From: Gari tellinella
Lineage: Eukaryota; Mollusca; Bivalvia; Cardiida; Psammobiidae
NCBI GenBank assembly: GCA_922989275.2
Contig: OV277866.1
Location: forward strand, 34,799,246 to 34,863,245
Direction: 5' to 3'
Length of the DNA: 64,000 nucleotides
In this document: positions 9,721-20,131 of the stretch, piece after piece
Layout of the letters: each line of letters starts with the position of its first letter
Numbering within the stretch: the stretch's first letter is position 1
Notes under the pieces: model-generated
Databases searched by the model: none
What the model was told of the DNA's origin: nothing
Seen by the model: only the letters and a program-made list of their open reading frames with translations
Program-made: the position numbers and the translations under genes

Positions 9721-12335
9721 ATGACTACATATGTAAGAAAATTACTACAACTGTATGGTGAAGGAAAGATAGATGATACAGCATTGAACAAAGCCCTTAA
9801 TGCTTTGAACGAACCTGCTCCAGAGACACCCAAAACCTTAGAAAGACTAAGGGAAAAACGTAAAGAAAAGAAGAAGAGGTGGAGAGCTAAGACAAAAACT
9901 CTAGTTGAGAAAGATTCTCCAGTTGAGGATAAAAAATTAAAACTCACTGATAAACCGTTATGTAACTATTTTAAAACATATGAAATAGATGCTATTAAAC
10001 ACAAAGATCCTAACATCCTATTTAATGATGAGAGGTCTATCATATTAAATCAAATCAAACAAGACAGAAAATAATACAATGGTGTTAAATTCTCAATAGG
10101 TTTATCAATTAAATTATTTTATGATGAAATTAATGGGGAAAGGAACGAAATTGTAGGTCAAAATCATGAAGAACAAAGTGTCATTCTTGATAATACTAAA
10201 TGTAAGTAAATCCTATGATGATCAAGACGCATATTTACAAACATGGATTGAGAAATTCACAAATACCGCTTCAGGTTTAGAAATTGACCATTGCATTAAG
10301 TTATACTTAAACATAGCAAATTATGAACCATTGAAAGGTTCTTCATACATTCCATTACCCGAAGAAATAGATAACAAAAAGGCAATAATAAATGTAAAGA
10401 ACAATGATGATAAATGTTTAGAATGGGCGTTAAAATCAGCTTTATATTCAGATAGTATTTCTTATCATAGGAATGAAACGTCGCGCTATGCTAAATTTCC
10501 AGATTTGAACTTAGATGGTATTGTGAATTTCCCAACTCCAATATCACAAATGCCAAGGGTAGAAAAACATCTAAATATTGCAATCAATGTATATGGATAC
10601 ACACTGTCAAAGAAAACAAAAACGATAAGTATCTTCCCATATTACATATCAAACCAATCAAGGATAAATCTGCTCTTAATAACTGAAGATGCAGAAATTG
10701 TTGATGAGGATGATACTGATGAAGGGGTTATAGATGAAAACTATGATCCAGATGCTGATATAGAACTAAAGAAAGAAACAAAATACCACTACTGTTGGAT
10801 TAAGAATCTTAATAGATTACTGTATGGTCAGAATAACAAACATAAAGAGCAAAAACACTTCTGTGATCGTTGTCTCTATGGTTTCTCACGAGAAGATCTC
10901 CTAATCAAACACAGAGAAGATTGTGAAGGTATAAATAAATATTCAACAAGAATTGAAATGCCATCAAAAGGTAAAGATCATATCAAGTTTAAAAACTATC
11001 AAAACCAAATGTCTGTTCCATTTGTAATATATGCAGACTTCGAAAGTATTATCAAATCAAAATCAGAACAAAAAGGAGACAAATCAGAAATAACATGTGA
11101 AGATGAAGCCTGCGGTTTTGGTTATCATGTGGTTTAAATATGATAGTAAAACAGATAAGCCAGTAATATATAGAGGTGAAGATGTTGTGGAGGTTTTCTT
11201 AAATCATTTAGAATGTGAGGTAGAGAATATCAATAATGTTTTTAAACACCCAAAACCATTGATTATGACAGAACAAAATGAAATAGACTTTGAAAACACC
11301 ACTCTCTGTTGGATATATGAGGAAGAAATATTAAAAGACAAAGTAAGAGACCACTGTCATTTCACAGGTAAATTCAGAGGTGCAGCACATAAATCCTGTA
11401 ATCTCAAACTAGCCATCAAACCAAATAAACTAAACTCCCAGTTGTATTTCGTAATCTAAAATGATATGACAGCCATCTAATAATGCAAAAAATACACACT
11501 GCCACCGGTAATATCACTTGCATCGCAAATAATGCAGAAAAGTATATCTCATTCAGTGCAGGACAACTGAAATTCTTGATAGTTTCCAGTTTATGGCATC
11601 TTCATTAGAGAGACTAGTTGATGCAACGGATAAGGCTGATTTCAAAATACAAATGTAACAAAACGTGAATTTGGTGATAAGACTGACATACTTCTGCGTA
11701 AAGGCATTTTTCCATATGAATATATTAACAGTCAAGAAAGATTTGATGAAACACAATTACCACCTATAGACAAATTTTACAGCAGCCTTACAGATGAAAG
11801 CATCAAACAAATAGATTATGAACACGCACAAGATGTATGGAAGTCTTTTCACTGTAAAACAATTGGTGATTATCATGACTTATATCTCAAAACAGATGTG
11901 CTCTTACTTGCTGATATATTTCAAACATTTAGAAAAGCTTGCATTGAAACATACAAACTTGACCCTCTACATTATTACACTGCACCCGGTTTATCATGGG
12001 ATGCTTTACTCAAATACACACGAATAGACCTAGAACTACTCATAGACATTGACATGCATCTTTCCATAGAAAAAGGTATGAAGGGTGGTATCAGTATGGT
12101 TTCAAAAAGACATGCTAAAGCAAACAACCCTCTTGTTGCAGATTATACTCAAGATGGGGAAGATAACTACATAATGTATTATGATGCAAATAATCTCTAT
12201 GGTCTTGCAATGAGTCAACCACTTCCATATGGTGGTTTCAAATGGGTAGGAAAAAGACCAAAAGGTAAAGGTTGGATACTTAAAGTGGATTTAGAATACC
12301 CCAAACACTTACATAAAGAACATAACGACATATGA
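9721..12335 (+). pseudogene. polB: Family B DNA polymerase, protein-primed type, C-terminally truncated
   Basis: This would replicate the linear element. In order it shows a basic N-terminal extension (about 9840-9910), LKGSSYIPLP (about 10333-10362), HYCWIKNLNRLL, a zinc-like CDRC with the following H and C, VIYADFES (Exo I), a DHCHFTGKFRGAAH insert, remnants of Exo II, YLKTDVLLLAD (Exo III) and the Pol A motif YYDANNLYGLAMSQPLPYGG near 12180-12240. It stops at 12335 in foreign sequence, so Pol B, Pol C and the thumb are missing. Earlier lesions are a stop at 10072 and frameshifts near 10190, 11137 and 11455-11650. I place the start at 9721, the first ATG of the open frame. Confidence 0.85.
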
Positions 12336-14021
12336 AACATATATTGCCTATAAAATGTAAATATATTATAAAAAAAAGGTAAATATGCATTTTTCATCAG
12401 ACCTCTCCAAGTTCATTTTGTAAACTACAGTCAAAATGCTTGCATACCATGGACAAACAGACAGTTTCAAAGTTGCTTAAAGATTGATGTTGTGTGCGAC
12501 CCACACAAAAGTGCTACATATAGTCACAAAGGGGCAATCCGAGGAAAAGGGGGGAAAGACACAAGAAAGGACGTTTCACATCAGACAAAACTACCAGTGA
12601 ATTTCTACTTATTTCATTAGAATTTAAATATCTAAAGAAAAGCGTTTTGATCTCTTGACCGGAGATGTGGCTGCCAATGAAAACCAAGGAAACAAAGCAA
12701 TTTACATCACTGCATGCCAATCTATTGTTGCCAAAGGCTGTAGTACACAAATGCCGCCCAATGACCACGAGGAAGCGGATACAAGAATAAGTATTCATGT
12801 CCAAGACATCGTGGAAGACATTGAAATCATGTTCTCGGGTAATGGCATCATTTTCTGTTGCTTTGAGGAATCCATTTATATATACCATTGTAAGTGCATC
12901 GAAATATTCTTTTGAATACTTTATGATCATACATCACAACTATACAAAGTCAATGACCTATGGCAGGAACTGTTTCCTCAGGGTAAAAGGTTAAACTATG
13001 CAGGACCTACAACCTCTATTACAACGCGCCGAATTGAAGCCTCTACCAAACCATTATTTGGTTCTTAAGTATATAGTCAGACCAGAATATCCCGTATCAA
13101 GACGCTTTTCGTTGGACCAAATTAAATGATAATTGACCACTTCCCTGGAAAACACTAACAAAAAAGCAGAAAGCGCCAGAGAACTTAAACGGGCTATAAG
13201 GCAATGCCACCATGCTATAGAAAGTATATATGCTAAAATACTCAATTGATGTTTAAGTGTATGCAAATGAATTTATGAATTATCCTGATCACGAAACACA
13301 TGTAGGTTATGTACTGCAAAAATGACATATTAGTACAACTGTTATACAATCGAACCTTGAAAACTCGAAACTGTCTTTAGTCGACATACCCATATTTCAA
13401 AGTTAAATGTATCTTAGTCACCTTCTAACTTTTAACACAGACACGTTTGACTTAAGCATGAATAAATTATCGATTTTCAACTGAAAAAATACGAGAATAT
13501 TCAACTAAATCAGTTCTAGTACGCAGTAAATACACGTGATATCGAGGTTCGATTGTATTCTAATTTTACACGTTGAATAAATTGATTTTGATTATGTATT
13601 CAATTTAACACCAGAACCATCTTTTTCGGGTAAATAATAACAATATACATTTGTGAAGTGTCAATGCCTTAGACGATTATAGTTCTATTCTGTTCTATTC
13701 AGATTAAAGAAATTATGTTATTATATAGAAAATAAACAATTTTATTATATAACTGGGTCCAACTATATCACAGTACAGTATGTCTGTCCAGTTTACACAT
13801 TTATAGACACTTTTAATCAGGAAAATTAACCAATTAAGAGCGTGTTTCAAAACTTATTATTTTATGGCGGCCATTTTGGACGCCATTTTGGATTTTGGCC
13901 GAAATAGGGCAGTCAGGTCGGACACCCCCAATTATTATGATAATATACTGCAAATGCAACCCGTATACAAAGTTTTATGCTTTAATCCACCAAGTAACGA
14001 TTTTCATCCTAAGCAACTAGA
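12336..14021. other. Foreign segment replacing polymerase and capsid 3' ends
   Basis: This segment separates two convergent viral genes, and both are cut: the polymerase after motif A and the capsid gene before its C-terminus. It holds the transposon-associated fragment at 12480-12860 and a repeat-like stretch at 13840-13910 (ggcggccattttgg). The remainder (12870-13840) shows nothing recognisable. No clear inverted ends were found. Confidence 0.55.
12480..12860 (+). pseudogene. Fragment of a transposon-associated HEEADTR-type protein
   Basis: Read across a frame change, it shows an N-terminal IDVVCDPHKSATYSHKG with RGKGGKT, then CQSIVAKGCS and NDHEEADTRISIHVQD. The HEEADTR motif recurs in repetitive, probably transposon-derived proteins of many invertebrates (from memory; function not established). 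Stops and frame changes make it a fragment. It is not part of the viral gene set. Confidence 0.45.
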
Positions 14022-14953
14022 CTACATTCTTTGACTGTAAAGTTGATTTGGAACACCTTCTATTGTCATCTCTACTTTTTCTATATTTGGGTTGAAATAT
14101 GATTCAGTGCTTGTTCTTTCTGGGTCTTCAAAAAGCATCAATATGCCTTTCATGCTTCGTGCTGGTACATTCAAGTTAATATTCCATAGTGTATCAGATC
14201 TATTCTTTGTTATTTTTCTGTGCCGTAATATGCGATCATATAATATAACCATTTTCCCTTCATATTGTAGTCTTATTTGTCTAACAAGTTCTGTATCAGA
14301 CACCATATCAAATTCCAAACATATATTTTTAATAATGTTAGATGCCGCTGTGTCGGTTGATTTAATCACTTTATCATAGTTGTTGAATGTAAGTTCATAT
14401 TCAAGTCTATCACCAAGACCCGCTTGATAAAATGGCATTTGTGTTTCCAACAGTTCAAAATCAAGAGGGATACAAAATCTTTTTTTGTATGCATTTGCTA
14501 TAGCTTTGTCTTCTTTGTCTGAGGAAGCATCATCAGCGCCAACTCGATGTTTTAACATATTGTCTTTACCAATACCTTGATAAGCCATATTGATGCGTTT
14601 AGAAGGAGACCTCCATAAATCAATATAACAATGATAAATATCACGGTCATCAATTGACATCACTTCATTACCGGATATTCTTATTGTCGTTTTTTTATAA
14701 AGGCTCTACCAAGGTTTTGAAACACAGTTGCATTGGCATCTGTGCTTTTTATTTCAATTTCAAAAGCAAGACGTGCTGTTCTGGGAACAATAACATCATT
14801 ATTACTGAGATTAGGAAACCTAACCAACAGTTGTAGGTTTTGGTCAATGGTACTAGGGTTATTAGTTATTACAACACTCTGAGGAATTCCTTTCACACCT
14901 TTTGGTTCTCTTATTATTATGTAGGGGTTTAGTTTATCTCCATATGCTGACAT
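14022..14953 (-). pseudogene. Major capsid protein-like (double-jelly-roll type), truncated
   Basis: Two pieces form one product: residues from MSAYGDKLNPYIIIREP down to about 14690, then after a frameshift 14663-14022. Visible segments are SGNEVMSIDDRDIYHCYIDL, MPFYQAGLGDRLEYELTFNN, the beta-rich NINLNVPARSMKGILMLFED and IEGVPNQLYSQ. These resemble hexon-like proteins that occur beside this kind of polymerase in invertebrate genomes (remembered family resemblance). The C-terminus is lost at 14022. The start at 14953 follows attaataaaaac. It is divergent from the gene at 14998, with a 44-bp shared promoter region. Confidence 0.65.
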
Positions 14954-14997
14954 GTTTTTATTAATGTATTTTTAATTTTTCTTTAATAAATGAACTA
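14954..14997. promoter_or_regulatory. Divergent late-type promoter region
   Basis: 44 bp between two start codons. On the minus strand attaataaaaac touches the capsid ATG. On the plus strand tttaataaatgaacta touches the ATG at 14998. The same type of motif precedes the starts at 17808 and 19135. Confidence 0.5.
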
Positions 14998-16355
14998 ATG
15001 GCTGAAGGTGGAATGGAGATTTATAATCCTGAATTTGATAAAGATGACTATGATAAAGATGAAGCAGAAACATCTTTTACTGATGAAACACAATTCCAAA
15101 GTATGTTGAATACTAAATATAAAGCATTGGATAATCTAACAGGTTAGGACGAGCAAAGAGAAACAACTTCTTTGATTAAAATATTGGTGAAACGATTTTA
15201 TGATAGAAATCAAGAACCAATAAGACTTAATAATGATGAGGCCGAATGGTATATGATACATGATAAATATGGCAGACCTTTGTTTGGTGTGGAGGACACA
15301 GATGATAATAATAAAGGATACCTCTTATCATATTACAAGGGTACAAAACCTGATGCTATAATGCAGTTTTTTCATTGGACACAATTCAACAGAAATATGG
15401 AGTTAGGGTTATTAGGAATATTTTAGGGGTAGATGATTATCAACCTCATGTTACTCGAGTTAAGGAGGGTAGACAGGAATTACAACAATTAGTTGAGACA
15501 AGAAATAAAATTGAAGCAGAAGAAATTCCAATGCAAGATATATCTTCTACACAAGAGATACAAGATTTAACCAATACAGTTGATGAAGTTGAAACTGCAG
15601 TTAAAACACTTGAAACATCTTTTTGGGATGTAGAAGAACGTGAAAATGTACAAACACAAACCGATATGACAAAACGAGAAATGGATGGTATTTTGAAAGC
15701 AATGACTTCTGTGAAAGAAGAATTTGCTAATGAGTTGGCAAAGCTTACTGAAACAAACAAGGAAATAGCAGCTGAAAGAGAAAAACTTGCAAACACAAAC
15801 GATGAGGATGCAAAAAAAAATAGAAGGTAGAATAAACGATTTGGAAGCAGAGAGAAGCGCTAGATTGGAAGTGATAAATGTTAACAAAGAAAAGTTAAGA
15901 ACTCAAGTGAATAGAATTAAAAATTCTATAAATAAAATATTAAACGAAGACACTACCCTTGGTGAAAGGTTGAGAACATTGTTCAGAGAACAAGGTATTA
16001 CAATTATCAGTATTTTAACTGCTATTGGTATGGTTATTGGTTTCATTGTTGAAGCTGTTATTCCATCTGGCAGCGCGGCAACAACATCGCCTCCAAGTAA
16101 ACCATCTGATGCAAAAGATTGGATAAAAAACAATTGTCAAATCTTGGAAAATTATTGGCTAATCTTGCAGGGAAAGCAGCAACAGCTTTACCAGGTGTAA
16201 TTGGTTCTATTGTATCATGGTTGTTATCAACAACTGGTAAAATTGTTAATTGGTTTAGTGAAAATTTATGGGCGTTAGTTGTTCTTGTTGTTGGTTTGTT
16301 GTATGCAGCTGCTAAGGAGTATAGTAATAAATCTCATAAACGAGTAAAGCTGTAA
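14998..16355 (+). pseudogene. Coiled-coil protein with hydrophobic C-terminus
   Basis: One broken gene of about 450 codons. The start ATG at 14998 directly follows the TTTAATAAA motif. A globular N-terminal part contains EAEWYMIHDKYGRPLFGV and IRNILGVDDY. A long heptad-rich coiled coil follows (about 15460-15960). Then come ERLRTLFREQGITIIS, a membrane segment (ILTAIGMVIGFIVEAV), a proline/serine linker, KDWIK and a second hydrophobic region (ALPGVIGSIVSWLL ... LWALVVLVVGLLYAAA). Lesions are a TAG at 15145 and frameshifts near 15410, 15820 (A-run) and 16130. I recall this architecture beside similar capsid genes in other invertebrate genomes. A membrane-anchored virion or core protein is an inference. 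Confidence 0.6.
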
Positions 16356-17761
16356 GCCCCACTGCTATACTGCCAACAATTAATGCGCTTTTATTATCTT
16401 CATGTTGTGTTGCAATTTGTTTTTGTGGTGTTGTTGTTTCTTTTTTTGGTCCTGAAAGTGTTGCATCTTTTGGTGGAGGAGTTGTTGAAGCATCAATAAG
16501 AAAACTATGCTCTTTCACCAATGTGTCACAATAACCGGGTGTACATGTATTTTCTACCTTTTTAACCCATTCCTTAGGTAAATGGTGTGTTTTTGCATAA
16601 TCAGTAATCTTTTTATAATCAGCCGCACTTAGTTGTGATGGTTGTGTTTGTTTTGTCTTAGTTCCTTCAAGCTTTACAGTTGGATTTGGTGGAACTGGTT
16701 TTACATTGATACCATTATTCAACCAAAGTGTCTGTTGATCCGTTGCTATTACAATTTCATTGTTATAATATTGCATTGTTCCTATCCTCAACTCCATATT
16801 ACTTGGAGACATATACAACCCAATGCCATATACAAAATCAACCTTAGTTCTTGCATATTTTAGTGTGTGTTGATAGTTTCTAATTTGATTTGGTAAATCA
16901 ACAGGACCATTTATAGCATCTTCTATACTGGCAAGAAATTGTTTTTGAGCATCAAAAGCAGTTTCTGTTCCCAGTATATCTGTTCCTGTTTGAGCTTGAG
17001 AACATAGGATAGCCCAGCAATAAGTTCGTATTGATTCATTTATACGTGGTACACCAGCCTTTGTAAATCCATTTGATGTATCAAGAATAAATGCAGTCCA
17101 TGCATCTTTTACACCATCGTCTTGTTGAATATAATCAATATGTACTTTTTTGGAGGATCATAATTACAGGATGAGATACCGCAGTGTCTATCACCCGGTA
17201 CTTCAGGACCAAATGTCATTTTGCTTAAATCCAATTCAGCAACTTTGTTATTAGCAGTATGCTCATCGGATCTATCATGTCTAAAATCTGTTCTGTCCCA
17301 TGCAACATGACCACTTGTATATATATCTCCAATTCCTCACCATTTGGATATAATTTCTGTTTCCAATCAGCATTAGGATCTACATTAAATTCTTTGCAAA
17401 TACGTTCATAAGCACCACGGTTATAACTATCGGTAAAAGCATTCCAACTTTTGTCTTGTGGTAGAGCGATACCTAATTCAAAGAGTATTCTCCTTGATTG
17501 ATAATAAACATGAAATAAGAACAGAGAACCAGCTACACCGCCCGCCTTAAGATCATTATCATAATCAATACCACAACAGGTAGTAGCACACCATATTGCA
17601 AAGTTTAATTGATTTTGCCAGAATGATAACCAGTCTGTATTCCATTTTTTTACTATATCTTCTGATGCCACGTGTGGTAATAAATACTTTTCAAATATAT
17701 TTAGAAAATCTGCATTAAAACTCTTTCCATTTGATATAATAACAATAGTCTGTTTTATAAT
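16312..17761 (-). pseudogene. Structural-type protein with C-terminal membrane anchor
   Basis: About 480 codons across several frames. The N-terminal part (17761-17225) includes ASEDIVKKWNTDWLSFWQNQ and a cysteine pair (TTCCGIDYDN). The middle (about 17220-16820) includes KMTFGPEVPGDRHC, DAWTAFILDTSNGFTKAGVP and INESIRTYCWAI. The C-terminal part (16818-16312) has NNEIVIATDQQTLWLNNG, a lysine/proline-rich stalk and a terminal membrane segment (SALIVGSIAVGLTALLVYEI). The presumed start codon at 17761 reads ATT, so the ATG may have decayed. Frameshifts lie near 17255 and 17155. It is a recurrent partner of the capsid gene in my memory of invertebrate genomes; function unknown. Its tail overlaps the end of the plus-strand gene by 44 bp. 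Confidence 0.55.
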
Positions 17762-17787
17762 GTTTATTGTTTTTTATTGATTTTTTA

Positions 17788-17807
17788 TTTTTTGATTAAT
17801 AAAAACA
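17788..17807 (+). promoter_or_regulatory. Late-type promoter motif before the start at 17808
   Basis: gattaataaaaaca abuts the ATG. The minus-strand neighbour's presumed start is 46 bp away, so this is a second divergent pair. Confidence 0.5.
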
Positions 17808-18452
17808 ATGTATCACACAATTTCAAATATAGACAAAACAATCAATTTACAAAAGTATATTGATAATAGAGATGGCAGTAAAAGGGTTGGGCTAACAAGT
17901 TTTACATACGCTTTATACTGGTATAATGTTGTACATGAAACCATACAGAAATCTGGACAGAGACCTTATAAAATTCAAGATGGTTATTATAGTTTACATC
18001 ATAAATTTCACAGTTTATTAGGTGTCACATAGTCTGTGAATGAAACAAATGGTATTGCATCTTTAGTTACTTATAAGGAGCTCAAGATAAGCAAAGGTCT
18101 GAAGCTGATGTTAGGGTTTTATAATAAAAGAAAATTTGAAGCAGCTGTCACTCATATAGGGAAAACATCTGTTGATTGATTTTGCAACAATTAAGTATGT
18201 ATATATACATTTAGAACAACTAAGCACATCACAGAACGTCTTTAATGGTGCACCAAGCACAATATTAGCAGTTGTGTCAATTGAAAATAGAGAGTTTGGT
18301 GATATTGTGTCTGTAAGGTTTGAACATCCAGAATTTAAATGTTTGTCAAACGGAGCACTAATATCAGAATTGGAAATATCGATGGGAGATGAAAGCGGTC
18401 GTAAAATTGATAACCATGGCTTACCTATGAGTGCTGTTTTAGAATTTTTTTA
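17808..18452 (+). pseudogene. Minor capsid/penton-like candidate
   Basis: About 212 codons. The N-terminal half has TISNIDKTINLQKY and YKIQDGYYSLHHKFHSLLGV. The C-terminal half is beta-rich: VYIHLEQLSTSQNVFNGAPS, FGDIVSVRFEHPEFKCLSNG and ISELEISMGDESGRKIDNHG, ending LEF. A short beta-rich protein with this ending suits a single-jelly-roll vertex protein, but that is inference. A TAG at 18030-18032 and a frameshift near 18176 break it. It is followed closely by the fibre candidate. Confidence 0.5.
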
Positions 18453-18479
18453 ATTTTTTTTAACTGTATATAGAAAAAC

Positions 18480-19110
18480 GTGGGTATCTTTGGAATTAAA
18501 AAGCAGAAAGGCAATGAAGACATTGAAACTTTAACAATGCATGTTCGAGATTTACATACGAGAGTGAAACCGATTTCTGATATGGAACAAAGAATTTCAG
18601 AATTTCAGCAAAAAGTTCATGATAGTAGAAACACTATGCTTAAACAGATAAATACACAGGCAGATAAATATACTAAACTCCAAGAAAAACTTAAAGAACT
18701 TACTATAAACAACCATTTATTACGACATCATGTTGATACTATGACAGACAAGTTGGTCATTTCAATATTTGCAGAGAATAGAGGTGCACCTTTAGAAAAC
18801 GAATTGTTTTCTTTTGGAAATGGTGGTAGAGAAAGTGGTGCTGGTTATGTTATGATGCGTCGTGGACAAATCTATCTTAGGAATGGGTCTTTCAAGTGTA
18901 CTGACTATAGGTGATGTATCGGTAGGTGTTTCCGTGGATGAAAAACTATTGCATGGTTGTGAAATAACACTTAACACCGCCCCAAGAAAGCATGATAATT
19001 TCACAACACCATTTATTATAGAAGCCGGAAGTGTTATTAATTTTATATGCAAGAAGGGTAATATGACAACTGAAAATACTTTTGCATCATTATTAATTGA
19101 ATTGATTTAA
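18480..19110 (+). pseudogene. Fibre-like protein: coiled-coil stalk plus beta head
   Basis: About 210 codons. The N-terminus is short and basic (GIFGIKKQKGNEDIETLTMH). A coiled-coil region spans about residues 15-85 (RVKPISDMEQRISEFQQKVH and following). A C-terminal domain rich in beta strands follows: GYVMMRRGQIY, then after a frameshift near 18875 SSVLTIGDVSVGVSVDEKLL, FIIEAGSVINFICKK and FASLLIELI. The stalk-plus-head layout is that of trimeric attachment fibres. The initiation codon appears lost (acg tgg at the expected place; the open frame begins with GTG). Confidence 0.5.
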
Positions 19111-19134
19111 AATATCTTCATTAATAAAAAGAGA

Positions 19135-19698
19135 ATGAAACAGCCAAGAGCACCGAGTATGTATCCAGAATTGCCCATTGATGATGGGCAGAATTATAGA
19201 CTACAGAAAATATCTGATATAGAACAGAAATTGATTAAAGAAAGGGATGATATGACAGGCATTATATAAAAATATAAACGGAGTATAAATATTAGAGATG
19301 GGGTCGATACAACTCTCATTTCTGGGAGTGTAATTATGGGTGGTATTGGATTTGCAATACCGTTAATGTTGCCGTAGACATTGCTGCTATAGTTTGTGAT
19401 GTAGCAGGGGTATGTGTTAAGTTAATTAGAAGGCGATTGCATGCAAACGCAAATAAGCATGGTGAGATTAAAATGATTGCACAGAGTAAGTTAAACAGTG
19501 TGAGGTGTTTGATTTCAAAGGCAATGGATGACGGACAAATATCAGAACAGGAATTTAAGATGATTCTTGATGAACTTGAGAGATATTATGATCTCAAAGA
19601 TAAGACACGCTCAAAACAAGCTGGAGTGAGTGAAGAAGAAAAAAATAAGTTAATAGAGAAAGGAAAAGCACATGCACCAAGTGCCATTCAAAAAAGAT
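19135..19698 (+). pseudogene. Conserved unknown protein with central hydrophobic helix
   Basis: The start at 19135 follows attaataaaaagaga. The N-terminal 44 residues contain YPELPIDDGQNYRLQKISDI. A TAA follows at 19267-19269. Then come KYKRSINIRDGVDTTLISGS with a glycine-rich hydrophobic stretch, a frameshift near 19370, a second hydrophobic helix (VAVDIAAIVCDVAGVCVKLI), and a charged C-terminus with NKHGEIKMIAQSKLNSV and DGQISEQEFKMILDELERYY. I recall this family as widespread in invertebrate genomes beside similar genes; the function is not known. The element's fibre candidate lies directly upstream. A virion membrane or core protein is possible. Confidence 0.55.
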
Positions 19699-20131
19699 AA
19701 GAGACGCATAGTGCTTTTCAGGAAATTCGTGTTTTTAAACGACCCCCACCGAAATATATAGAAGATTGGGAAAGATATCTCATATAACATTAATTCATTG
19801 TAAGAGAAATGTGTTATATACCTGTATACATAATCAACTATCCACCACACATTCCTAACATGCCACAGTCTATTCGGATTGACTAAGGAATTTGATTTAC
19901 ATAGATTGACAAATTGTAAAACGGGGTGGAGATAACTCAGCCGTCATAGTCCTTGATTAACAATACAAAACATTTAACTGATAAACCTGTATATATGTAT
20001 GCTCTTGATAAAACTCTGTTTGAATACTTTAGATAAATATTATCTGCAATTTGTTAGAGATAGCGGTTGTGCTTTTATTTACTATTTTAATTTTCGTTTG
20101 AACACCAGCTCGTTAACGTACGCTAACCAAC
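19699..20131. other. Intergenic region
   Basis: A short reading (HSAFQEIRVFKRPPPKYIED, about 19707-19785) directly follows the upstream gene in a neighbouring frame and may be a frameshifted remnant of its C-terminus. The rest shows nothing recognisable. Confidence 0.3.

Noticed and set aside
12514..12930. 138-residue minus-strand ORF
   Set aside because: The shadow of the plus-strand HEEADTR-type fragment, which has the recognisable motifs.
15446..15887. Serine/cysteine-rich minus-strand ORFs
   Set aside because: Antisense of the coiled-coil gene; composition is explained by the opposite strand.
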